From Selenomonas sp. AE3005 (GTDB lineage Bacteria; Bacillota; Negativicutes; Selenomonadales; Selenomonadaceae), in contig NZ_JMME01000014.1 in assembly GCF_000686945.1 (NCBI RefSeq), positions 1 to 64,000 on the forward strand: DNA of 64,000 bases. Reading direction: 5' to 3'. Positions 18,191-26,602 of this stretch are shown in pieces. The translations under genes were made by a program, and so were the position numbers. Positions within the stretch are counted from its first letter, which is position 1. The number at the start of each line of letters is the position of its first letter. The notes beneath the pieces were generated by a model, which saw nothing but the letters and a program-made list of their open reading frames with translations, had not been told where the DNA came from and did no database searches.

Positions 18191-18208
18191 CTGTCATTTA
18201 GATAATAA

Positions 18209-18247
18209 AAAATCCCTGTCTGGCAAAGATAACCAGACAGGGATTTT
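18209..18247. terminator. Bidirectional terminator between ilvH and clpX-like gene
   Basis: A 15-bp perfect stem (18209-18223 / 18233-18247) starting AAAATCCCTG and ending CAGGGATTTT. A and T runs at its two ends provide U-tracts in both directions. Confidence 0.92.
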
Positions 18248-18248
18248 G

Positions 18249-19526
18249 TTATTTCTTCACAACTTCAGGTTTGGCATTTTCATCAATGCAGGCCTTGGTA
18301 ATGATGACTTTACGCGGTTCATTTGACTTGGGAATGTCGAACATGACATCGAGCATGATATCCTCGATTATGCCTTTGAGGGAACGGGCTCCGGTCTTGC
18401 GTTCGATGGCTTTGCGAGCCACAGCGCGCAGGGCGTCCTCCTGGAATTCGAGTTCCACATTGTCCATGGCCAGCAGTTTTTGATACTGCTTGACCGGGGC
18501 GTTTTTCGGCTCGGTGAGAATGCGCAGGAGCGCGTCCTCGTCCAAGGTTTCGAGGGTGCAGATTACCGGCAGACGGCCGATGATTTCCGGGATAATGCCA
18601 TACTGCATGAGGTCCTCCGGACGTACCTTGTGTATGAGTTCATCAAACTTGGGCTTGTCGTCCTTGCCCTGAACCTCGGCACCGAAACCGATGGAGCTGG
18701 CCTTGTTGAGGCGCTTGGCAATTACTTCGTCAATGCCGACGAAAGCACCGCCGACGATGAACAGAATGTTTTTCGTGTCGACTTTGATGGTCGGGGCCTC
18801 CGGGTGCTTGCGCTGGCCGCGGGAGGTGAATTCCACCACACTGCCTTCCAGCATTTTGAGCAGGGCCTGCTGTACGCCTTCATGGCCGGGGTCAGCGGTG
18901 ATGGAGTTGTTGGCGCCGGATTTACGGGCGATTTTGTCAAATTCGTCCAGATAGATAATGCCGTGTTCGGCTTTTTCCACGTCCTTGTCCGCGGCGTAGT
19001 AAAGGTTGCGCACAGCCACTTCCACGTCAGCGCCGACAAAGCCGGCCTCTGTGAGGCTGGAGGCGTCAGTTACGGCAAAGGGAATGTCGAGCAGTTTGGA
19101 CAGGTGGGACAGCAGGGCCGTCTTGCCACAGCCGGACGGGCCGAGCATGATGACGTTGGACTTTTCAATTTCCGTACCGTCATCATTCTGATAGCCGTAT
19201 TTCATGCGTTTGTAGTGATTGTAGACCGCCACGGAGAGAATTTTTTTGGCGCGGTCCTGATTGATGATGTACTCATCAAGGTACTGTTTGATGATATGCG
19301 GCTTATTCTTGGCAAGAATATCATCGAGCTGACCGGCAAAGACCTGTTTTTCGTCCTGTTGCTGGGCGGCAGCGTGTTCATCAAGAAAATGATTGATTTC
19401 GCGGATACAGTTGCTGCAAATTGCAAACCCCGTGCTGGGGTCATAGATGGGCATATCGTACTGATTGCGGACTTCAATGGTGCGTTTGCAGAAACTGCAC
19501 TGGTGTTTTACTGATTGAGTTGCCAT
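18249..19526 (-). CDS. clpX: ClpX-type AAA+ unfoldase
   Basis: ATP-driven unfoldase that feeds substrates to ClpP. The 425-residue protein has an N-terminal C4 zinc finger (Cys10, 13, 37, 40), Walker A GPSGCGKT, Walker B IIYLDEFDKI, an RKH loop (RKHPEA) and the ClpP-docking IGF loop (SSIGFGAEV), so partnership with ClpP is expected. The pore-1 loop reads GFVG rather than the usual GYVG, and the sequence is fairly diverged, so it could be a second ClpX paralogue. No clpP is adjacent. It has its own promoter on the - strand (19580-19608). Confidence 0.88.
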   Translation of the reverse strand: MATQSVKHQCSFCKRTIEVRNQYDMPIYDPSTGFAICSNCIREINHFLDEHAAAQQQDEKQVFAGQLDDILAKNKPHIIKQYLDEYIINQDRAKKILSVAVYNHYKRMKYGYQNDDGTEIEKSNVIMLGPSGCGKTALLSHLSKLLDIPFAVTDASSLTEAGFVGADVEVAVRNLYYAADKDVEKAEHGIIYLDEFDKIARKSGANNSITADPGHEGVQQALLKMLEGSVVEFTSRGQRKHPEAPTIKVDTKNILFIVGGAFVGIDEVIAKRLNKASSIGFGAEVQGKDDKPKFDELIHKVRPEDLMQYGIIPEIIGRLPVICTLETLDEDALLRILTEPKNAPVKQYQKLLAMDNVELEFQEDALRAVARKAIERKTGARSLKGIIEDIMLDVMFDIPKSNEPRKVIITKACIDENAKPEVVKK

Positions 19527-19579
19527 AAATAATCCTTTCTGTATATAGCAAGCATATTATTTCGTATTCTGATATTAGT

Positions 19580-19608
19580 ATTATCGTATAGGGACGAAAA
19601 ATTTTCAA
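19580..19608 (-). promoter_or_regulatory. Promoter of the clpX-like gene
   Basis: On the - strand: -35 TTGAAA (19608-19603), 17-bp spacer, -10 GATAAT (19585-19580). It lies divergent to the rpmE promoter with about 20 bp between the two -35 elements. Confidence 0.65.
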
Positions 19609-19627
19609 GCAAATTTTATTTCCTTTC

Positions 19628-19656
19628 TTGCATAGTGAAAAGCAGCGTGCTATAAT
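19628..19656 (+). promoter_or_regulatory. rpmE promoter
   Basis: -35 TTGCAT (19628-19633), 17-bp spacer, consensus -10 TATAAT (19651-19656). It places the transcript start near 19663, leaving a ~140-nt untranslated leader. Confidence 0.8.
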
Positions 19657-19662
19657 ATTCGG

Positions 19663-19804
19663 GTACTGGACGTACTGACGTCTGGTTCCAAGTCAAAATT
19701 TGACTGGCTTTGCCCCACAAGGTAAGCTAGGTCTAAACCAAGCTCGCGCATAGCTTGCTTGTATCAATTCCCAGTTTCGTTGGGGTGAAAGCGAGGTGTA
19801 AATA
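19663..19804 (+). ncRNA. rpmE (L31) 5' leader, candidate autoregulatory RNA
   Basis: About 140 nt between the promoter and rpmE. Hairpins seen include AGTCAAA/TTTGACT (19691-19705) and AAGCTA/TAGCTT arms spanning about 19724-19756. Ribosomal protein L31 leaders that bind their own product are known in several bacterial groups. I cannot confirm that this one matches a known family. Confidence 0.45.
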
Positions 19805-20005
19805 ATGAAACAGGGTATTCATCCGGAATACTTCGAAGCAAAGGTAACCTGCGGTTGCGGCAACACGTTCACCACTGGTTCCACGCAGCAGGAACTGCGC
19901 GTCGATGTTTGCTCCAAGTGCCATCCGTTCTTCACGGGTCGTCAGCGTGACGTTCAGGCAGGCGGTCGTATCGAAAAGTTCAACAAGCGTTACGCCAAGA
20001 AGTAA
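19805..20005 (+). CDS. rpmE: 50S ribosomal protein L31, zinc-binding type
   Basis: The 66-residue L31 of the large subunit. Zinc-ligand cysteines are present (CGCGNTF and CSKCHPF), so this is the zinc-containing form and not the zinc-independent RpmE2 type. GCGAGGTG precedes the ATG. An intrinsic terminator follows at 20019-20045, so the downstream DUF1385-prfA genes depend on read-through or their own promoter. Confidence 0.97.
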   Translation: MKQGIHPEYFEAKVTCGCGNTFTTGSTQQELRVDVCSKCHPFFTGRQRDVQAGGRIEKFNKRYAKK

Positions 20006-20018
20006 GACACGTTATGGT

Positions 20019-20045
20019 AAAGCAGAGCATTTTGCTCTGCTTTAT
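20019..20045 (+). terminator. Intrinsic terminator after rpmE
   Basis: An 11-bp stem AAAGCAGAGCA (20019-20029)/TGCTCTGCTTT (20033-20043) with a TTT loop and T-rich 3' side. Confidence 0.9.
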
Positions 20046-20122
20046 TTACTATATTGGAGAAAATGGAACGTTCTAAATATTGATTATGTGGTGTTTTCCT
20101 GTGAAAGTTAGGAGGAAAGACC

Positions 20123-21085
20123 TTGAGTGATAGATTAAATAAATTGATGGTAGGCGGTCAGGCTGTTATTGAGGGCGTGATGATGCGCGGCCCCAAGCTC
20201 ACGGCCACGGCTGTGCGTGACCCGCAGGGAAAAATTCAGGTGGAAACGAAACCGGTAAATTCCATTAGCGACCGTTATCCAATTTTGAAAAAGCCTTTTT
20301 TACGGGGGACGGTGGCCCTGATAGAGTCGCTGGTCATCGGCATGAAGTCCTTGTCTTACTCAGCCAAGATGGCCGGGGAGGAGGACGAGCAGCTGACAGA
20401 CAGGGAAATGGCCGGCACGATTGTCTTTGCCCTGGTTTTGGCCAGTATTCTCTTTATAGCCATTCCCACAGGAGCGGCCAAGTTGTTCCATGTCATTACG
20501 GCTGACCCGATGTTTTTGAATCTGATGGAAGGCTGCCTGCGGCTGGTGATTTTCCTGCTGTATATCTGGGGCATTTCCCGAATGAAGGACATTCGGCGGG
20601 TGTTCCAGTATCATGGGGCTGAGCATAAGACGATTTTCTGCTATGAGGCAGGTCTGCCGCTGACGGTGGAGAATGTACAGAAATTTCCGCGGCTCCACCC
20701 CCGGTGCGGCACTAACTTTTTGCTGATTGTCATGCTGGTGTCCATCTTCGTTTTTGCCTTTTTGGGCTGGCCTTCTTTGGGTGAACGCATTGCCAGCCGC
20801 ATTTTGCTGCTGCCGGTGGTGGCCGGTATTTCCTATGAGATAATCCGTCTGGCCGGGCGCAGTGACAACAGCATAATTCAGACGGCTATCAAGCCCGGGC
20901 TCTGGCTGCAGTATCTTACGACACGTCCCCCTGAGGATGACATGGTGGAAGTAGCCATTGAGTCGTTGAAGGCGGTACTGCCGGCGGAAGAAATCCTGCC
21001 GGGCAGCGGTGAATACAGAAATGAAGAGCCGGCTGCGGCTGAGACAGAAACAGAGGCTCAGGCAGCGGCTATGGTTACGGAATAA
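20123..21085 (+). CDS. DUF1385 family membrane protein
   Basis: 320-residue membrane protein of the DUF1385 family (function unknown), which is commonly found next to prfA in Firmicutes. It opens with GGQAVIEGVMMRGP, the family's hallmark, has four or so hydrophobic segments (about residues 105-125, 140-160, 200-220, 228-245), and the central YHGAEHKTIFCYE motif. TTG 20123 follows AGGAGG. The last ~40 residues are Glu/Ala-rich. It is 17 bp from prfA and probably co-transcribed. Confidence 0.9.
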   Translation: MSDRLNKLMVGGQAVIEGVMMRGPKLTATAVRDPQGKIQVETKPVNSISDRYPILKKPFLRGTVALIESLVIGMKSLSYSAKMAGEEDEQLTDREMAGTIVFALVLASILFIAIPTGAAKLFHVITADPMFLNLMEGCLRLVIFLLYIWGISRMKDIRRVFQYHGAEHKTIFCYEAGLPLTVENVQKFPRLHPRCGTNFLLIVMLVSIFVFAFLGWPSLGERIASRILLLPVVAGISYEIIRLAGRSDNSIIQTAIKPGLWLQYLTTRPPEDDMVEVAIESLKAVLPAEEILPGSGEYRNEEPAAAETETEAQAAAMVTE

Positions 21086-21102
21086 TTTTTGAGGTGAAAT
21101 AA

Positions 21103-22170
21103 GTGCTGGAAAAACTCCAAGCAGTTGAGGATAAATTTTTGGAATTGGAGTCGCTGATTAGTGACCCCGATGTAATTGCCGATATGAACCGCTGGCAAAA
21201 ATACAGCAAGGAACATGCCAGTCTGACACCCATTGTGGAAAAGTTCCGGGAATACAAAGAGGTAGTCAAGGGCATTGACGAGGCCAAGGCCATGTTTGCC
21301 GAGGCCCTGGACGATGATATGCGCAAGTTTGTGGAAGACGAACTGGCGGAATTGAAGGTCCGCAAGGAAGAACTGGACGGCCAGCTGCCGATTCTGCTCC
21401 TGCCCAAAGACCCCAATGATGATAAGAATGTCATTGTGGAAATCCGCGGTGGTGTCGGCGGTGAGGAGGCAGCGCTGTTTGCCGGTGACCTGTTCCGCAT
21501 GTATGGCCGTTATGTGGAGCGGCAGGGTTGGAAGATGGAAATCATCGACGCCAGTCCCACGGAACTGGGCGGCTACAAGGAAATTTCCTTCATGGTGACG
21601 GGCTTTGGCGCTTACAGCAAGCTCAAATACGAAAGCGGCACGCACCGCGTGCAGCGCGTACCGGCGACTGAATCCGGCGGCCGTATTCATACCTCAGCAG
21701 TGACGGTAGCCGTGCTGCCAGAGGCTGAGGACGTTGATGTGGATATCAATCCCAACGACCTGCATATTGACCTTTATTGTGCCTCCGGTGCCGGCGGCCA
21801 GCACGTTAACCGTACGGAAAGTGCTATCCGCATAACCCATATTCCTACAGGAATTGTGGTGCAGTGTCAGGACGAGCGCTCTCAGCTCAAAAATAAGGAT
21901 AAAGCCATGAAGGTACTGCGGGCCAGACTTTTGGATAAAGCCCAGCAGGAACAGATGGACAGCATTTCTGCTGACCGTAAAAATCAGGTGGGAAGCGGCG
22001 ACCGCAGCGAGCGTATCCGCACGTATAACTTTCCGCAGGGCCGGGTGACGGATCATCGTATTGGCCTGACTTTACACCGTATTGACGCGGTACTCAGCGG
22101 CGACCTGGACGAAATCTTAAATGCCCTCATCACCGCAGACCAGGCGGAAAGACTCAAACAGGTGAAGTAA
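21103..22170 (+). CDS. prfA: Peptide chain release factor 1
   Basis: Class I release factor that reads UAA and UAG and triggers peptide release. The 355-residue protein contains the GGQ motif ([10 protein letters not shown], about residue 230) whose glutamine is methylated by PrmC, and the acidic N-terminal coiled region. The GTG start at 21103 follows TGAGGTG. It overlaps prmC by one base, consistent with coupled expression of the factor and its methyltransferase. Confidence 0.97.
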   Translation: MLEKLQAVEDKFLELESLISDPDVIADMNRWQKYSKEHASLTPIVEKFREYKEVVKGIDEAKAMFAEALDDDMRKFVEDELAELKVRKEELDGQLPILLLPKDPNDDKNVIVEIRGGVGGEEAALFAGDLFRMYGRYVERQGWKMEIIDASPTELGGYKEISFMVTGFGAYSKLKYESGTHRVQRVPATESGGRIHTSAVTVAVLPEAEDVDVDINPNDLHIDLYCASGAGGQHVNRTESAIRITHIPTGIVVQCQDERSQLKNKDKAMKVLRARLLDKAQQEQMDSISADRKNQVGSGDRSERIRTYNFPQGRVTDHRIGLTLHRIDAVLSGDLDEILNALITADQAERLKQVK

Positions 22171-23045
22171 TGGCAAGTGAAATCTGGACAATCGGTAAAA
22201 TCCTCAAATGGACAGAGGAATATTTTACGCAAAAAGGGATTGAATCCCCCCGTCTTGACGCGGAAGTGCTGTTGGGGCATGTGCTGAATAAGCAGCGGAT
22301 TTACCTGTATGTGCATTTTGATGAACCGCTCCAGCCGGAAGAACTGGCAGCGTTTCGCGGTATGATAAAACAGCGTATTAACCATGTGCCTGTTGCCTAT
22401 ATTCTGGGCGAAAAAGAATTTATGGGTCTGACCTTTAAGGTCACGGCAGATACATTAGTACCCCGTCCCGATACGGAGATTTTAGTGCAGGCCGCCGTGG
22501 ATAACCTGCGAAAACTGGGCGCAACTGCGCCAAAGATTGCCGATATTGGTACGGGCACCGGGGCGGTGGGGCTTAGTGTCCTGCATTTTGTCAAGGACGC
22601 GCAGCTCGCTACAGTGGATATTTCGCCGGCGGCCCGGGCGGTGGCCGAGGAAAATGCGGCGGCGTTGAATCTGGCAGACAGAGCACAGTTCTTCACCGGT
22701 GATTTACTGGCGCCATTGCAGGGCAACAGCTATACGGCAATTCTCTCCAATCCTCCGTATATTCCTGATGCCGACATTGCCGGGCTGGCGGCCGATGTGC
22801 AGTTAAGTGAACCGCATACGGCACTGGCTGGTGGTGCAGACGGACTTGATTTTTACCGCCGTCTTTGTGCAGACGCACCGGCCATGCTCCTACCGGGGGG
22901 CTTTATGGCTTTTGAGGTCGGCATAAAGCAGGCGCAGGACGTGGCTGGACTGGCACAGGCCAATCCGCTCATTGACCGGACGGAAATCTTAAAGGACTAT
23001 GCAGGCATTGACCGGGTGGTTGTGGCCTGGACAAAAGAGGCATAA
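22170..23045 (+). CDS. prmC: Release factor glutamine methyltransferase
   Basis: SAM-dependent enzyme that methylates the GGQ glutamine of RF1 and RF2. The 291-residue protein has an N-terminal helical domain, a SAM-binding loop (IADIGTGTGAVGLS) and the NPPY catalytic motif (ILSNPPYIP, about residue 194). The ATG overlaps the last base of the prfA stop codon. It is followed 7 bp later by the tRNA-modification gene. Confidence 0.96.
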   Translation: MASEIWTIGKILKWTEEYFTQKGIESPRLDAEVLLGHVLNKQRIYLYVHFDEPLQPEELAAFRGMIKQRINHVPVAYILGEKEFMGLTFKVTADTLVPRPDTEILVQAAVDNLRKLGATAPKIADIGTGTGAVGLSVLHFVKDAQLATVDISPAARAVAEENAAALNLADRAQFFTGDLLAPLQGNSYTAILSNPPYIPDADIAGLAADVQLSEPHTALAGGADGLDFYRRLCADAPAMLLPGGFMAFEVGIKQAQDVAGLAQANPLIDRTEILKDYAGIDRVVVAWTKEA

Positions 23046-23052
23046 ATAATAA

Positions 23053-24114
23053 ATGGAAACCAAGCTGATTAAGATAGACAATGTAAAGGGGCAAAGGGAC
23101 GCTTTGCACGCAGCGGGGGAACTTATCCGCAGTGGTGAGGTCGTGGCGTTCCCCACGGAAACCGTATACGGGCTCGGGGCCAACGGCCTTGACGCTGACG
23201 CCTGCGCCAAAATCTATCAGGCCAAGGGGCGTCCGTCGGATAATCCTTTGATTCTTCATGTGGCCAATCGTTCGATGATAGACCAGGTGGCAGCGGCTAT
23301 TCCCGACAAGGCGGAAAAACTGCTGGCGGCGTTCTGCCCCGGCCCCATTACTTTGATTCTGCCACGGCGCAGTCTGGTGCCGGACAGAATTACCGGCGGT
23401 CTTTCCACGGTGGGCGTGCGTATGCCGGAGCATGATGTGGCGCGTGCTTTAATCGCGGCCGCCGGCGTGCCCATTGCGGCACCATCGGCCAATATCTCCG
23501 GACGCCCCAGCCCCACAACGGCAGAGGCTGTGCTTACGGATATGGACGGGAAAATACCCTTGATTCTCGATGGCGGCAGCTGTGATTTTGGCGTGGAATC
23601 CACCATTGTTGATGCTGTCGGGGACAAGGCTGTTATCCTGCGTCCCGGCGCGATTACAAAGGAAATGCTCGAAGAAGTGCTTGGGGCAGGCAATGTCATT
23701 ATTGACCCGGCCCTGGTGGGGAAAGATTCCGTGCCACGCGCCCCGGGCATGAAATACACGCATTACGCGCCCAAGGCGCCGCTGACACTTATTGAAGGCA
23801 TGCCGACCAGAATGGTACGGGCTTTCAGGCAGGAAATCAGCCGCCTGCAGGCTGCAGGGCATACTGTGGGGGTTATGGCCAGCCATGAGGTACTCCAGGA
23901 ACTGGCCGATATTGTGCCCCGGGAGCTGATGGCTGACTACGGTCATCAGGGCAAGCTCCCCGCTATTGCTGCTAATATTTATGAGGCTCTGCGCTCCTTT
24001 GACGATAAAGAGGCTGACGTATTGCTGGGCGAAGGCACGACGGCGGCTGGCCTGGGCCTGGCGATTATGAACCGCCTGCATAAGGCCAGTGGCTTTAGGT
24101 CGATACAGGCATAA
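23053..24114 (+). CDS. ywlC: L-threonylcarbamoyladenylate synthase (Sua5/YwlC type)
   Basis: Makes threonylcarbamoyl-AMP for the t6A37 modification of tRNAs that read ANN codons. The 353-residue protein combines the YrdC-like catalytic domain (about 20-215; FPTETVYGLGAN, KGRPSDNPLILHV, APSANISGRPSPT) with the C-terminal Sua5 domain (about 225-345), joined by the linker APGMKYTHYAPKAP. It closes the rpmE-prfA-prmC group before a terminator at 24141. Confidence 0.95.
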   Translation: METKLIKIDNVKGQRDALHAAGELIRSGEVVAFPTETVYGLGANGLDADACAKIYQAKGRPSDNPLILHVANRSMIDQVAAAIPDKAEKLLAAFCPGPITLILPRRSLVPDRITGGLSTVGVRMPEHDVARALIAAAGVPIAAPSANISGRPSPTTAEAVLTDMDGKIPLILDGGSCDFGVESTIVDAVGDKAVILRPGAITKEMLEEVLGAGNVIIDPALVGKDSVPRAPGMKYTHYAPKAPLTLIEGMPTRMVRAFRQEISRLQAAGHTVGVMASHEVLQELADIVPRELMADYGHQGKLPAIAANIYEALRSFDDKEADVLLGEGTTAAGLGLAIMNRLHKASGFRSIQA

Positions 24115-24140
24115 ACAAATTAGAAGATAATAAACAAGCA

Positions 24141-24174
24141 GCCCCTGCGAAGTGAAAAACTTGCAGGGGCTTTT
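24141..24174 (+). terminator. Intrinsic terminator after ywlC
   Basis: GCCCCTGC (24141-24148) plus AAGT pairs with ACTT-GCAGGGGC (24159-24170), with one bulged G, followed by TTTT. Confidence 0.88.
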
Positions 24175-24276
24175 CCTGTGCAGGGAGGAAAAAAGCACAG
24201 GCAGGTGGAAAATAGCAAATGATAGTGCCGTATACTGACAGGGCAGTAAATATATAGAGCGGGGGAGGCAACAACT

Positions 24277-25248
24277 ATGAAACGCAGGGAATTTTTACGG
24301 GCGGCAGCGGCTTTTATCGGCTGCCTGTCTTTGGGCTATGTGCCGACGGTTGCAGCCGGTGGGCGAAAAGACTATTACCATATCGTACTCATCAGTGACC
24401 TGCACCTGCCTGTGCGGACTAAGTCTTTTCCTGCTGCGGCTGACCAAAAGAATGTCTGGGAGAAAAAACAAAAACTACTCCAAACCATAAATGCCTGGAC
24501 AGATGTTGACGAGGTGGCACTGCTCGGTGACCTGGCGGCGCGTTATGGCAAAGAGGCGGAGTTTAAAGTGGTGGACGAGTATGTCAGCGCCCTGCGTTAT
24601 CCATACTATGCTGTAGCCGGCAACCATGACTATGCCTATAAAGATGAACCTGTTAACAAGAAAAAGCAGAAATTAGCGCAGGGGACACTGAGCGAGAAAA
24701 AGGCCAAGCTCGCAGCCTTTCAAAAACGTTATCACCTGCCGGCGGCTTATTATGCCCGTGATGTGGGGAACTGCCGCCTGCTCTATTTATCCCCGGACGG
24801 TTGCGGCAGCAACGTGGAGCTGTCAGCGGAACAGCTTGCCTGGCTGCAACAGGAGATTGCCACCCATAAAAACGGGCCCGTGCTCTTTTTCTGTCATGGG
24901 CCGTTAAAAGGAACTTTGCGCACCTATAATAAGAAGATAAATACCGTGTCAGCCACAGCTAAGCCGGATACGAAACTGGCAGAAATCATGGCAGCGGTGC
25001 CGCCGGGCAGTCTATGGATATCAGGCCACACCCATACACCGCCAACAAATGACAGCTATGCCGATATCAGTGTGAACCGTGTGAATAGGAATCTGGTGAA
25101 TATCCATAATCCGACAATAGATGCCAAAAAACTTTATACGAACTCGCTTTATATCTACAAAGACAAAATTGTCATTCGTACCTACGACCACAATAATGGT
25201 ATATGGCTGCAGGAGCTCGAACGCACATTCCCGTTTGTCGATGTATAA
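24277..25248 (+). CDS. Exported metallophosphoesterase (calcineurin-like)
   Basis: 323-residue phosphoesterase with a twin-arginine-like signal (KRREFLRAAAAFIGCLSLG, about residues 2-20), so export by Tat or Sec is likely. The metal-binding motifs appear in order: ISDLHLP, LGDLAAR, AGNHDYAY, FCHGPLKG and GHTHTPP, which fit a two-metal site. The substrate cannot be inferred. GGGGAGG precedes the ATG. It stands alone between two terminated operons. Confidence 0.88.
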   Translation: MKRREFLRAAAAFIGCLSLGYVPTVAAGGRKDYYHIVLISDLHLPVRTKSFPAAADQKNVWEKKQKLLQTINAWTDVDEVALLGDLAARYGKEAEFKVVDEYVSALRYPYYAVAGNHDYAYKDEPVNKKKQKLAQGTLSEKKAKLAAFQKRYHLPAAYYARDVGNCRLLYLSPDGCGSNVELSAEQLAWLQQEIATHKNGPVLFFCHGPLKGTLRTYNKKINTVSATAKPDTKLAEIMAAVPPGSLWISGHTHTPPTNDSYADISVNRVNRNLVNIHNPTIDAKKLYTNSLYIYKDKIVIRTYDHNNGIWLQELERTFPFVDV

Positions 25249-25381
25249 GCGGCAATTAAAATTTAATGCTGATAAATAACGTTCCAAGATTATCTGTGAA
25301 AAGCGACGAAAAAACTTGCGAAATGCTATGAAATTGTGTTACTATGATCTGGAAACTGTAATTAAAGGGAGGCTTTTATAA

Positions 25382-25609
25382 ATGCTTACCGTTTTGATGA
25401 TAATTGATGCCTTGGTGGCCATCGGCCTCATTGCATCGGTACTGGGACAGGAAGCAAAATCTGCCGGCATGGGCGGCATGGGCGGCGGTGCTGATACCGT
25501 ATTTTCCGGCAAGGCACGCGGTATGGATGCCCTGCTTGCGCGTGTGACTGTGGTACTGGCTATCCTGTTTGCGATTATCACCATGGTCATCGCTAAAATG
25601 ACCAGCTAA
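25382..25609 (+). CDS. secG: Preprotein translocase subunit SecG
   Basis: 75-residue SecG with two hydrophobic segments (about 2-20 and 52-72) separated by a Gly/Met-rich loop (GMGGMGGGADTVF). SecG supports SecYE-mediated protein export. GGGAGG precedes the ATG. Its place before the esterase, rnr and smpB matches the secG-est-rnr-smpB order seen in Bacillus subtilis. A hairpin terminator follows directly. Confidence 0.93.
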   Translation: MLTVLMIIDALVAIGLIASVLGQEAKSAGMGGMGGGADTVFSGKARGMDALLARVTVVLAILFAIITMVIAKMTS

Positions 25610-25622
25610 TAAAAAGCGACAC

Positions 25623-25656
25623 ATCCCTGTTCTGCGTTTCAGAGCAGGGATATTTT
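25623..25656 (+). terminator. Intrinsic terminator after secG
   Basis: A 12-bp stem ATCCCTGTTCTG (25623-25634)/CAGAGCAGGGAT (25640-25651) with one G-U, followed by ATTTT. The T-tract is short, so read-through into the esterase gene is likely. Confidence 0.8.
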
Positions 25657-25699
25657 CGTTGCTGTCTGTCAGAGGACGCAGCGGCGTGGAGGTGGAAAA

Positions 25700-26434
25700 A
25701 TGATATTACCGGGAGCAGAACCGTTTCTTATGCCAGGGGGCAAAAAAGGTGTTCTGCTGATTCATGGTTTTACGGGGCTGCCGGCAGAATTGCTGCTGCT
25801 GGGAGAGCGTTTAAATAAGGCAGGTTTTACGGTGCTGGGCGTGCGGCTGGCCGGTCACGGCACCACGGTGGAGGACATGAGCCACATGACCTGGGAGGAC
25901 TGGATGGATTCCGTCCGGGACGGCTATGCGCTGCTGTCCGGCTGTTGTGAGGAAATTTCCGTCATTGGTCACTCCATGGGCGGACTCTTTGCCCTGCTGC
26001 TGGCGACGGAAGAAGTTGTTTCCCATGTGGTGACGCTGGCGGCACCCATCTTTATTCCAGAAGAACGGGGCCTGGCGGCGCTGCCGCCGCGTGAGGCCTG
26101 CTATGGCGGCTATGTGCCCAAGGCCCGCCGCCGCCTGAAGGACGTACCGCCGGCGGCAAACCGCACTTATCGGAAAATGCCGCTGATATCCATTCATGAG
26201 CTGGTAGAGGTTATCGAAAAAACCAAAGGAGCCATTGAAGAAGTCACGGCGCCGCTGCTCATTATGCACAGTCGTGACGACCATACGGCGGCGCCGGTCA
26301 GCGCCGATTACATTCTGGCTCATGTGCAGAGTCAGGCACGCATTGTCTGGCTGGAAAAATCGGGGCATCTGCTGCCCCTGGCCAGCGAACGAGAGAGAGT
26401 TTTTGAAGAGGCTGTGGCCTTCCTGCAGAAATAA
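25700..26434 (+). CDS. Carboxylesterase (alpha/beta hydrolase, Est30-like)
   Basis: 244-residue alpha/beta hydrolase. The nucleophile elbow is GHSMGG, the oxyanion region HGFTGLPAE, and the catalytic Asp and His lie in MHSRDDHTAAP and KSGHLLPL. This matches the Est30/YvaK carboxylesterase family encoded beside secG and rnr. GGAGGTGG precedes the ATG. The physiological substrate is unknown. Confidence 0.92.
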   Translation: MILPGAEPFLMPGGKKGVLLIHGFTGLPAELLLLGERLNKAGFTVLGVRLAGHGTTVEDMSHMTWEDWMDSVRDGYALLSGCCEEISVIGHSMGGLFALLLATEEVVSHVVTLAAPIFIPEERGLAALPPREACYGGYVPKARRRLKDVPPAANRTYRKMPLISIHELVEVIEKTKGAIEEVTAPLLIMHSRDDHTAAPVSADYILAHVQSQARIVWLEKSGHLLPLASERERVFEEAVAFLQK

Positions 26435-26602
26435 GCAAGGTTCATTTCCTTGATGTAAGAAATGGACGAAAAGAAACAGCGGTCAGAAATCCCGTCCGGG
26501 GATTTACGCCCGTGACGTCCGTCCTGGGACGCCGGGGGCATTGGCGTGCTTAAACATTCTGTAGTTCTGTAGGAGAATCGTAAATATCTGTAAGGAGAAC
26601 GC

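Noticed and set aside
18480-19514. 344-codon reading frame antisense to the clpX-like gene
   Set aside because: Shadow of a well-supported AAA+ gene on the other strand; no start context or family features.
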